Positions 46,204-56,862 of a stretch of 64,000 nucleotides of DNA are shown in pieces (positions within the stretch are counted from its first letter, which is position 1; each line of letters begins with the position of its first letter). The position numbers and the translations under genes are program-made. Origin of the DNA: Paramarasmius palmivorus. Its lineage: Eukaryota; Basidiomycota; Agaricomycetes; Agaricales; Marasmiaceae. Below the pieces are notes generated by a model. The model had not been told where the DNA came from. It searched no databases and saw nothing but the letters and a program-made list of their open reading frames with translations. The DNA is taken from assembly GCA_037176845.1 (NCBI GenBank), contig JAYKXP010000040.1:186001-250000 (forward strand). Direction: 5' to 3'.

Positions 46204-47700
46204 ATGAGTTATCGCAGTGACACCACTTATCCTAGGCGTGTAATCGTTGACGATACCGATCCGAGAGTCCAATATGTTGGTGATTGGACACTTGACGTGG
46301 GATCGTTCGATAACCTTGGCATACCTGGACCTCCATACAACCATACCCTTTGGGGCACCAAGCAAGATGGTGCAAGTTTTCTTTTTGATTTCGAGGGTAC
46401 GTGAGTGCTTCGCTGTTTTTTTGTCTCCAGCCTGATATGTAGAATGCTTCAGGCGAGTTTATACAAGTACGAGGAGCGAAGGACAACCCAAAACTTCCCC
46501 CAGATCCTGATTTAGTGCCCTTTGAAAATGTGACCCTTCTTGCTAAGTGGTCCTGTACAGTGGATGGAGACGCTATCACCCCACTTAGTCATCTCGATGA
46601 TACGAGCTATATGACCCATATTGTTCTGTGCGAACAAGGATTCCTATCCCGAAAAAAACACACCTTGAATCGTACCGTTTTCATCGAGGATCCCGATACA
46701 CAGATGTTCTGGGTAGACGAGATCGAATACCAGCCCTTGGAAGTTGCTGATCTTCAGAACGAGATTTTGAAGATTAATTCCAGCGATTCCAGTGTGGAGT
46801 ACCATAACGAAAGCAAGATGTGGTTTCCGGACCCACAAAATATCATGTACAATCAGACTGGGACGACGGGAATAACTGCGACGCTTAGTTTCACACGTAT
46901 GGGTCAGTACGTTCGGACGGTTGGACAAGCTCTTACACTTCAGCATCTCAGGAACTCAAGTCGTTTTGTACGGAATCAATAGGGGCTTTGATCTAACGAA
47001 GGGTAGCGCTCGGTATCGAATCGACCATTCGATGGAAGTTGATTTCGAGACGCCGGAGAGTCGATTAGCGCCCGATGGGCTTAACACGTCGGATTATTAC
47101 CACCAACTCATCTTCACCACGCCGAAACTCAAACTCGGCTCTCATGAAATCGACATCACGTTCACGGGCCCGGGAGAAACGGAAAAGCCTCTGCAGTGGC
47201 TGACTATTGATTACTTTTACATCACGTCGGGAGAAGATGCGGCGCAGTTAAACTATACTGGAACCAACGGCAGCACAGGAGGTGAAACTATCCAGGGTGA
47301 ATCTCCAAACTCCGAGTCGAGGACACCAACAGGCGCTATTATTGGTGGTGTGTTGGGTGGCGTGGTCGGTCTGGTTCTCCTTGTTGGGAACATTTTATTG
47401 GCCCTTAAATGTCGGGGTAAACGCATATCTGAGCGTCCAGGAGTAATCGATCACGAGAACATCTTCGCTTCTCCCGAAATATTCTCTCATGGCATAACAT
47501 CAGAGCCCCTCACGATCTCTGAATTTGGTGCCAGCCCCCCATCTACATCCTATTCCACTGCCGAGCCATGCATTCCATCGAATTGGAAGGATATGAAAAA
47601 TGCTCAGCGAAACGCAGTAGCAGAGGCAGTGGTTGAGAGGCGGCATCAGGATAGCGGGATCAGATATTCTCAACGTGGTGGACATTCCGCCAAATTATAG
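46204..47700 (+). CDS. Single-pass surface protein, copy C, intact
   Basis: Three exons. The start at 46204 ([20 protein letters not shown]); exon 1 ends FLFDFEG at a GTACGT donor. Exon 2 has [39 protein letters not shown] and several N-glycosylation sites (NSSD, NESK, NQTG). Exon 3 starts [17 protein letters not shown] and gives [20 protein letters not shown], the TM helix [20 protein letters not shown] and a basic KCRGKR. The cytoplasmic tail ends [12 protein letters not shown], where a small deletion relative to copy B shifts the last residues. Both ectodomain modules and the TM helix are complete, so the gene looks functional. Ligand and role are unknown. As in copy B no signal peptide is obvious. 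Confidence 0.78.
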
Positions 47701-48316
47701 CGTTGAATGAATGCACATCAGATTTATTCAATATTTGCACGTCCTGTTTACTCTTGTACTTTGGGAACCTTGTGCATTCACGGAGTGAACGTTTGACAGC
47801 TTTGCACCTACGGAGTATAGAAATTTACAGAGATCACAATTCCAATCAAATTTCGTTCCGTCCACCCGGAGAGGCTCTTTTCTGGAGATTGATCTAAATC
47901 AAGAATTTAAAACTATTCTGTCAGCCAAATCTTCCCTCCATCCTGTGAATAGACCGGGAGTTGGCTCTGATCCTTTAGTCACATACCTATCAGACTTGGA
48001 TACGTTGAAGAAGACAAAAGGTAGTGATTCGGAGGACTTGATCGATTCAGCGTACCGATCTCTAATTCTTAAACCAGTGGGAATAGGCCCAAGAGCAACC
48101 TAAATATCGGTCTTTACTCGCATAAAAAACCAAGGATCTGATGAGACATCGCAGCGAAATCAGGTTAAACTGGTGCATACAGTAATTGAGTAACGCATAT
48201 AGGGTACATTCAGCCAGCTTCAAACAGCTTCACATCAAATCTCATAGGTGAACCCTACTCCGAGCCCCGTCTGTACGATAATCAGCGTAGGCGCTATGCC
48301 CTGAACCAATAGTCAG
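47701..48316. other. 3' flank of surface-protein copy C; no gene supported
   Basis: About 600 bp between the surface protein (+) and the 3' end of the 7-TM gene (-). The first part resembles the flank of copy A. Nothing else is recognisable. Confidence 0.5.
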
Positions 48317-48889
48317 TCAAGGATCTGGGATACCAGCGCTGCTCATACGAACCAGAGCTAGGCCTAACAAGTAATAAATTATTTTTATGAGAACTGGAGA
48401 CTGAACTGCTACCCATACAAGTAAAGTTGCAGGATAAAGTAGTCCTGACTCGACCCTAGACATTTCAGCATCAGATAACGAAGGGAAATTGTTGGAGTTG
48501 TGATCTAAAACGCACGTAGCGATAACGATCGTGTTGTACATGGTTAGTACTCTCTGATTCAGGATAGCCTTTGTCCTGTGACGGATATAGAGGATTCTAC
48601 TCGCTATATATATCGAGCAAGAGCCGTCAGCACAGTATGGCGAATGGGTACTCGCCCTCGTACCAATTAGACAGGTCAAACCCAGGTGAATTGTGACGTT
48701 GAATATGATGAATGGCAGTGAACGTGACTTGAGGATCACAGGAAACGGCCCAAGATAGTGGGTGTGAATTGCGAGAGGCATCAAACTGCCCAGCGCCGCA
48801 GCTAAGAACCTAGATGAGTCAAATCCTCCCACAATAATTTTGACGGTGTAGTATAGCGTTGGGTAAAATCTGGAGCAAACTTACCAATT

Positions 48890-48972
48890 TCAAACTTACA
48901 AGGTAAGTTACTAGTAAGTTACTGGTAAGTTACTGGGGGACCCCGAAGCACCCAGGTAAGTTACCGCGAGGT
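48890..48972. repeat. Left subterminal GGTAAGTTAC repeats of the hAT element
   Basis: Four TAAGTTAC units (three closely spaced at about 48902-48938, one at about 48957-48964) plus inverted ACTTAC copies nearer the tip. The same motif is in the right end. These are likely transposase binding sites. Confidence 0.85.
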
Positions 48973-49551
48973 ATCATGTGACCACCTCAATTACCATATA
49001 CGGAAGGCTCCTTCTGGGAGCGACACGTCGACCAAGGACCTTCGACGAATCGACATCGCGGCATCGCCCATACCTCCCCAGTCCTAACGCTGAGCTTCAA
49101 GCGAGTATCCCTGCACTCGCGCCGACAATGTCACGCCTCACATCTCATGCAGTATTCATCTCTAACACAGACTCAGTTCAGTTTCAACCACCTGTAGGTC
49201 CGATGGAGGTTGCCTGGGCTGCGGGCATTGCAGTAGAGCAAAGGAGATAACATGGTGCGTCTTAGTTATAAGTGAATACCTTCAGGACCCTAAATTGCCC
49301 TCCAGGAATCTACCTCAACCTTTTTGTGAAGATTCATATCCTCTATTACTAGTATTCCTAGGTCTTTTTACACTGCATGTACATTGGATATTAGAAGATA
49401 AGAATAAATTTCACTGATATACGCCATGCCCATCCTCTGGAAGAACCAAAGTCCGCCGGAGTAACGACCGACGTCCCGATCACCGACAGATTTTTTTTGA
49501 TTCCTGTTGCAACGAGCGCGCTCTGCCCGACATCTGCCCAACCCCTTCATT

Positions 49552-52500
49552 ATGGCCGCCTCTGACAGTCCTACGCCCATAGCTGTCATTACCGAAGATG
49601 AAATCCCCGACACCCTCGCTACACAACTCCAAAAACACTTTCCAATACCACAATCAATGCGAGACGCGCTCCTGCTCGATGAGTCGGCATCGCTCACCGC
49701 ACTTTCAGAGTTCCGGACACCCGATCGAATCCCTCCAGAAGCCTTCGATATCACTGCCGTTGCATTCTTCAACCAAAAGTGTATGATTAGTGAAGAAAAT
49801 ACCGAACAATTAAAAAGCCTTCTCACCGGTATTCGTTCCCCACCAGCCGCTCAACTAGACAGCCTTTACGAACGTGCTCTTGATGCAAAAGAGAACGGTA
49901 ACCACACACTGGCCATAGGCCCTACTTCCCCTGCTCGGATCCCACTGTGGGTACTGTCGTACTGGTTTGAGGTCGAGGAGATCATGGTTGCGAAGGAAAA
50001 ATGGAGCACAGCTGAGAAGTGGTTGAAAGCATGGCATAAGGATGGCCTAATGCAGCTACGAGGATGGCCATGGAAGACGGAGTGGTTGGGGAGCTGGGTT
50101 CCCTTTACGGAGCATGTTGGACGGTTTTGCAGTGATGATTGGATTGGGGACGAGCAGATGAATATGGTTGGGAGTATGGTGCAGTCAAGGCTTGACCAGA
50201 ACGCAACGTTTGGCAAGTCGAGTTCACAAGTGATGAACACATTCTGGGTTCTGAAGCTCGTGCAAGCATTCCGGAAGGGGCAGAACGACTACCAAATCAA
50301 CCCGAAAAGTTACGGGGCCTTGCACAATGCTGGGGAACGAGTTGCAGTAGGGAGTTTGAAGACCATTGCATTCAATGCAGGTGTGCGCCTGGGGAGTAAC
50401 GGAGCAGAAGTGGTGGAGAGGGAAAGAGATGCGAATCATTGGGTGACGATCAAACTCTGCATCCCGACGATGACATTGGCTTTCGGGGATTCTTGGTCGG
50501 CCAATCACGAAATTCCTGGCGAGTTGAGGCAGATGATTGAGTGGTGGTTAGAAAAGCATGGGCGGGGAAGTGTGTTGCTCGACGCACCTCTTCCATGTAG
50601 CACCCAGACTGACAGCAGCTCCTGTGGGATCCTGGCTGCCAACGCTCTAATGCATGCTTTTTTCCCGGATGACTTCCCACTTCTTGATCCACGCAATTGC
50701 AAGAGGGGTCGAGTAGATCTATTCTTGAGGGTCTTGACCTACTTTGTAAAAGGGGTGAGTCAAGCCTTTAAGTCAACGACTAATATCACTCACCGGCTTC
50801 TAGGAACCTGGAATCAGGACGACAACAGCTCTCCCTCAGCTCTCTGCATTCAACTTCAGCTGCCCGCTGCCAACAAAATCACAGGATGATGGCCCAACAA
50901 AAGGAGGTCCAAAGAAAGCAGCTACAGGTTCCGCACACTCGGTCTCAAAAACCAAACCGAAAAAGCAGGATAGTGGCACACAGGATAAACGGAGCTTCTT
51001 GGCAGCATTCGGTATGGCACCAGATGATGGATCCGAGGACGAGTTGGATGATGATGGTGATGGTGAGGGAGTAAGAGAGGTGACGGCTGACACAAGCAAC
51101 TGGGTAAACTCCCCAGCAGTACCGAAGAAGAAGAAAGGGGGACGAAAGGGGGACGAGCTGCTGAAGAAGCTAGCAATACGAGCGTACGACAAGTCAAAAC
51201 CTGCACCGCGGGTGTATTTTTATCGCTGCCTCACCCCTGGTTGCAGTGGGCGTTATGCTAACCAGAATAGAAGACGATGGTACAACCACGCTTATGAGGG
51301 TTGTCCGAGGATTTCTAAGGAGCTGAAGAAGGCGGTGGAGGCGGCGTTGGTCCAAGAGGCACCGTCCATGGTTCTAGCTCTCGCAAAGAGCAATAAAGAG
51401 CCTGGTGAGGAGCCTGAAGAAGATGATGAAGATGGTAATATGGAGGAACAAGCGTCCAAAAGGCTGAAAGGAGAGGATGGTGAAGGTGTTCCGGTTATCG
51501 TTGATCCCAAGCAACCTTCCGTAGTTGCAATTGTGCGTCGAGCTGGTCGCCAAATTCGCCATGTCAAGATGGACCTCGCAGTCACAAAGTTGGTCTGTAT
51601 CGCTGGGTTGCCACTTTTCCTAGTCGAGCGTCCTGAATGGATCTACCTTCTTCTCATCGCCGACAAAACCTATAAACCACAGACACGAAACAAGCTTCTC
51701 GAAGATATTCAGGCGGAATCTGCTCTATGCCTTGGGCAACAACTTATATACCTCAAGAACCACCAAGACCTCACTTACTCCTGTGATGGGGGTACGAGTC
51801 GAGGGAGAGACTCGTTCTGGAACAGTCATGTATCAACAGCAGATGGCGACGTTTATAAGATGGGAACACTTGAGGCTACATTTGTGTCTCATACTGCCGA
51901 ATGGATCCTCAATTCTGTCTGTCTACCGGTGAGTCTGAAAGCCTTTCTCCTGCATACTGTTTCTCATGGATGTTTAGATAATCGACGACATAGGCCGTGA
52001 TTGTTTTGCTGGTGTTGTATCAGACAGCACTGGTAACACTAAAGCCTTTCGGGGGCTTCTCGTCAAGCTTATTCCAACAATTATTGAGGTTCCCGATTGT
52101 GTTCATCACTTAAACCTTCTGGTCAAAGACCTCGCCCAACTGAAGTTCTTCGAAATGGTGTGTTTATACTGAAAAGATTTCTTAACTGAATGTTGACGTT
52201 TTCGCTAGGCTATCAAAGTTGACCGAATGGTTATTCAGCGCTTCCACAAATCCCACTTTGGGATATATGAGCTGCAGGAAGAGCGGAAGAAACAGGGCGT
52301 GGGGCGTGGTCTTGAAGCTATTGGGAAAACTCGATTCGGAGGTGTGGTACATGCAGCTATTTCTGTCCAGCGTTGCAATGGATCTATTCAAGCTATTGTT
52401 AAACGGGGAGCGGTGAACTGCCAGGTGAGAAAAGCTGTTAAATCAAGTGTTACCATTCGATCTGAATCCTTCTTGTGACAGGGATTTTCGGCGTATTTTG

Positions 52501-53852
52501 GAGAGTCGCGGCGTAAAACTGCTGAATATGAAACGCTCCACAGCCAGTTCATTTCTGTTGGTGAACCGATAGTGGCAGCTATTCGGTGCATGGAAGCTAC
52601 TCAGGCCACATGCGCTGATGTCTGGGTATACTGGCATGCTCTCGTGTACACGATTAAAGCTGCTATTGAGAACGACGAGGAGATGGGTGATGAAATCCGA
52701 AATGACATCATGGACATTGTGGCGTACCGGTACAATCAGCTGTTTGGACCAAAACCGTCCCTTGGCAGTTCGATTTACATTGCTGCAGCCTATCTTAATC
52801 CTGGTAATGTTGACAGTCTCTGATTTCATTTTATGAAGCTCATTTCTGCGTGCAGGATACAAGGATGCTGTAAATGGCTTGTTCTCAGAAGACCGTGATA
52901 CGTCAAAGGAGGAGTACCGTGGGATCCATTCTGTTCAAGTGTTCAAGGTTGTCCTCAAGTTCCTGCATGAGCATGCAGTCAATGAAGTCAAATACGGAAC
53001 CAAGCCGATGTTCGTGCAATACAGGAACCACGGTGAGCAGTTTACCGCCAAACTCAAGGATGAAATGATTCGCTATGCAAGGGGATCATTCCCCTTTGAC
53101 GGCGTGTTTGACGTTGACTCGACGAGTCCACAAGAATGGTGGAGGCGTGTTCTGAAATATGATCCTAAGTCCATTCTGCCGGTAAGTAACATTCACTGTA
53201 GCACCGTAACCATACCTGATATGAGACTTTCTCAGCTTATTGTACTCAAGATATATGCCATTCGCCCAAACTCTATGGCAGAAGAGCGAACGGTCTCAAA
53301 CTTTACTTGGATTACACCCCCTGTCCGAAACAGGATGAGCACCGCAACGATGTCACAAATGACAACGGTACGTCAATACTATCAGGCCAACGAAATCAAG
53401 GTACAGTTCAGAGTTGCATGAATGATGGGAAATGGTCATTGAGAAGTTATTTATTATAGTCCCGCAAGTCACATTCACGACCGATCTTGAGGTACCACGA
53501 AATAGCCAAGTCAAGGTCTACCCAGCCAGAGTCTGTGGATAAAGATACGCCAAACACGGTATCGGAGGACCCCGATATTCAACCAGCTGAGGAAGAAGAA
53601 GATGACAGCTGGCTTGACACGCGCACAGAGGATGATGCGGCTGCGGAGCAGAGTCGGCCTGGACAGTGGCACAGCTTGCTTACAGCGCTGGCTAAGAACG
53701 TCAACCTGGAGAGTCTGTATTTCAGGGGGCTTTTGTCGAAGAAGGAAAATATGATGCCTGGGGCATTGATGCGAGCAAAAGGTGAGTCGGCAGGGACAAA
53801 GAAAACAGAGAGCATGGGTAACGAAAACCAAAACTTCGGCTTGGATATTTAA
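49552..53852 (+). CDS. Ulp1/C48 protease domain fused to zinc-finger hAT transposase
   Basis: One gene of about eight exons and roughly 1,300 residues; I chose ATG 49552 (MAASDSPTPIAVI). Exon 1 (49552-50754) ends with a C48 cysteine-protease domain: H296 (NHWVTI), D313 (AFGDSW), Q352 and C358 (STQTDSSSCGILAANAL), the full Ulp1 catalytic set. A GTGAGT intron (50755-50803) joins in frame to exon 2, which holds a Lys-rich linker. A BED-like zinc finger follows (CLTPGC ... HAYEGC, about residues 540-570), then an acidic stretch and the start of the RNase-H-like core (YSCDGGTSRGR). Exon 3 has FAGVVSDSTGNT, the second hAT Asp, with CVHHLNLLVKDLA. Exons 4-6 complete the core; the end of exon 6 and exon 7 carry the hAT dimerisation region (EWWRRVLKYDP, NSMAEERTVSNFTWITPP). 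An acidic tail ends NENQNFGLDI. The catalytic Glu was not pinned down. Confidence 0.85.
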
Positions 53853-53997
53853 CTATGTGTATACAGTAGCATAGTGTCAAAAATCAACATTAGTGTCTGG
53901 CATAAATTACTACAATCACTTAGTAATAAAGGTGGTTGGCTTTGGGAACGCGCGAAGCGCGACGAAAAATTGGCCCACTTTGGGACAGCACGTGACC

Positions 53998-54092
53998 TAA
54001 CTTACCGGTAAGTTACCTGGTAAGTTACTGGGCCCTCCGAGCCGTCCGTAAGTTACCTGGTAAGTTACCAGCGCCGAGGCAAACTTACCCAA
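53998..54092. repeat. Right subterminal GGTAAGTTAC repeats of the hAT element
   Basis: Four TAAGTTAC units between about 54009 and 54069 and inverted ACTTACC copies at both sides. The motif orientation on the + strand is the same as in the left end, so the subterminal arrays are not simply mirrored. Confidence 0.85.
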
Positions 54093-54961
54093 CGCTAGTG
54101 TAGTAGGGGCTACCGGCATAGTCCGAGCCGGTCTAGCGGTCACGTGAGCACTCTCGATGTAGTCATTCCTGTCGTAGCTACTTTCCCCAATCGCATCCAC
54201 CGCGTTAGCAGCAGCTAGGGCTTCCTCAGCCCCTCCTGGCCCACTCCAACGGACCTTTGTCGCATGTACATAACAAAATGGGCAAAACAATGACTTTGAT
54301 TTGCCGTTCCCATACAAAGTAACATCGCCACAGCTGTGGGGCCTCCATAAGTCGCCAAGAACATCGTATGTACAAGTTGGCTCACTAGTAAGGCGTCCGC
54401 AAATGTGTTAATATTGGGAGGAGGTGGTGGAACACATTCTGGAGCATGATGTGGGGGTTCGTAAACTCACCTTGACAGAAGGTAAACAAGGCAGCCTGTT
54501 ATACTGATTCGGAACATCAACCAACCGCAAGAAATGCACCTGAATAATACTTACTCGAGTATGAGAATACTCCGCCCCTGCTGGTTGGAATTGTCGTCTT
54601 GTGTGCTCATCAGATTATTATGTGCCGTCATGTAGAGGGATGTTATGTGAATCGCCAGCCCAACCGTCACTAGCAGGAATAGGGATATCATCGATATTAG
54701 ATGAAGGATATAACGCGCCGGTTTTCTTCTGACTAAGATGAGAATAGAGATGATGAGGAGCACTATGTATATCCCTGAAGGAAAGGTTGAGAACTAGTAT
54801 GTCTGTAAAGTATCGGGATTTAATATCAGACCATAGAAGAGGAATATTACCTGCATAATATATGAGTATCTAATGAAACGGAACACCAAAAGGCTTACTG
54901 CGGTAGCAGCTGCGAAATTCGAGACATACTGGCTGAACTGGGACGCTGATAGTTGAGCCAT

Positions 54962-56862
54962 GAGCATACAACAGTATCATAGCCGCATCCTGCGCGCAAT
55001 ATAATTACTTCCCTAGAGACCTATTTGAATATCATTGGTAGCTGCTTGGAAACGGAGATGGGTGTTGACAGCCAGTTTACACCGTCGTCCGGGGGTTTTG
55101 CTATCATCGCGGGAAATCAAGGGAGCTCATTTGAGCATTCCGCTAGCCGTAATGATGCCGCATAACAGCTATTCACGAATCCCTAGCAACCTTTTGACGA
55201 ATGCCAGCCTTTTGATGATATTTATGTCCAAACTAAGGCTCCAAAAACGACTTTCCTCCATACGGCTCTCTTGTACCGCGACACGCTGGTCAACGTCGAC
55301 TAGGAGGACAACCACTAGAACGTGCCTTCATTGAATGTTATTTGTACCACAATATCACAAAGGTTCCGGTACGTTATACCTATTTCTGTTGAGGAAAGCA
55401 TGAACTTGAAAGGCGATGGGAGCAGAGACTAGATACCATTTTTTGATTCGATCGCATAATTGGGCTTCACATCTGTGTTCTGTGAGTGCGTATTGATTCT
55501 TGTTTAAACACTGCTATTCCTGCGCTGTGGCGGTTCAGGTAACAGCGTCGATTAGTGATTCATCAGTTTTATTTCGTATGGTTCTTAATCTTTGCCAATA
55601 GCGGACGGTGTGACACTGCTGTGTACGTCTTGATGATCTTATCACTTCATCACGGTGGAACTCAGGAACGTTCTTTGAATGGAAGGCCCTGAGAAGGATT
55701 CCATGATGACTCGGAAATGGGATCACCGACTGCTCTGGCGGGCACCAGAAGGGTGTGATCTCAAGCAAGATATCATTATAATCTTAGACGACCTGAGTGT
55801 GGTAACTTAGATGAGTATTAATTCGAGCTATATTTAGTCAGGTAGGTCGAGTACCGGACGCTGCAGTCCAATCGACGTCTTTGACTGTGACTTAAATCAT
55901 TACTTAGTTCCAATCAGTGGCTACCTCCATAAATAGCCTGAGATTCTGTACTCCTCCCCATCATGAACCATTCTGAATGAGCAACTCCCATGGATCATAG
56001 CAATTCTATAATGGACTTTCGAACTCATCTCAGCTATCTTGATGTGTTCGTGATGTCTAATATCCAATGAAATCCTAGGCATGTGTTTTATATCTGCGTC
56101 GAATCATGCTCTGTAGTGCATGCTATTTGATTGATTATCGCCCCTTCTTTCAATGAAACCTGAGGGCCAGAGGTGTGCTCCACGTCGCACCGTTGCGGTT
56201 GAAAGTTTTGTTCAAAAAACAGCATCGATCAGCGTTTATCAGTTCTATTTTAAATGGTTCCTGATTTTTTGCAGATATCTACGTCTCCGTGATTCTACTG
56301 CTTTATCACGGTGCTTGTGTGGAGCTCCGTGGACTCATTCACTATCTTTGAACCCGTAAAGATAAACAGCAAGGTGGCACAGGAGGATGCCATGATGACA
56401 AGTATATCAGATCATCAACTACGTGCTCGCAAGTCGCATATCGTGCTGGATCTCGTCATGGAGAATGACGATGATCCCTATAATAGCTTCTGGCTTTTGC
56501 AATTGTATTGATGCCGCTTTTGCCGATTATCGTCATGAACTCACGCTGAAAATTTCCATGGAGCAGGGCTTTTCTTTTCTTTTGGATGGGCGGGGTATAG
56601 CCATCTGCAGTCGCTTTCACTACCCCTTCTGGTCCTGTCCCGCGCAGTGGGATCTCAACTGCCAGTAGAAGCAAACATAAATCATATAACCATAGCCATG
56701 TAACCATTTGGAGACCCTTTAGTAAGATAAAACTTGGAGACCTCTTCTCAAATACCGTGATGTGGTCGTGAGTATCTCATCTGCCGTCACCAAGGGTCCC
56801 CATCATTTAGCGGCCTTGACCCTCACATAAAAAGCCCAAAGATTTGTGTATCAAACATCCCA
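54962..56862. other. Intergenic region with an imperfect tandem duplication
   Basis: Two blocks, about 55535-55790 and 56195-56500, are diverged copies of each other. They share AACAGCGTCGAT/AACAGCATCGAT, CAGTT.TATTT, CACGGTG.., CCATGATGAC and GGATCA/AGATCA landmarks in order. Coding-like stretches inside (ISVYQFYFKWFL) are interrupted. No intact gene is supported. Confidence 0.45.

Larger units (their letters stand above)
48854..54097 (+). mobile_element. Complete hAT transposon, 5,244 bp, with Ulp1-transposase gene
   Basis: Perfect 13 bp terminal inverted repeats, TAGCGTTGGGTAA at 48854-48866 and its complement at 54085-54097, begin with the TAGNG form expected for hAT. Flanks GTGTAGTA at 48846-48853 and 54098-54105 are a perfect 8 bp target-site duplication. 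Both ends carry several TAAGTTAC units. One long spliced gene fills the interior with no frame break that I could find. Perfect TIRs, TSD and coding region suggest a recent and possibly still active copy. Confidence 0.93.
48317..54961 (-). pseudogene. 7-TM integral membrane protein gene split by the hAT transposon
   Basis: Minus-strand gene starting at 54961 (MAQLSASQFSQYVSNFAAAT). Next comes the TM exon ending near 54560 (VLLIISILILVRRKPARYIL, SLFLLVTVGLAIHITSLYM), then NTFADALLVSQ joined to LWRCYFVWERQIKVIVLPIL (about 54330-54250), the family's RCYxVW block. The 3' half is on the far side of the transposon: ALGSLMPLAIHTHYL, LPFIIFNVTIHLGLTCLIAS, an intron, ILYIRHRTKAILNQR, VESGLLYPATLLVWVA, and a stop at 48319-48317. 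The 5,244 bp element lies between the TM4 and TM5 regions. Whether the insertion point was in an intron is unclear, because the pre-insertion sequence allows either reading. If it was exonic the gene is dead. The protein is related to, but distinct from, the 10.9, 56.9 and 58.9 kb genes. Confidence 0.7.

Noticed and set aside
49507..49551. A start at 49507 for the Ulp1-hAT gene
   Set aside because: The codon there is TTG; the first ATG in frame is 49552.
49507..50889. The Ulp1 part as a separate gene ending at 50889
   Set aside because: That stop lies beyond a good GTGAGT..TAG intron; splicing continues the frame straight into the zinc-finger/transposase exon.
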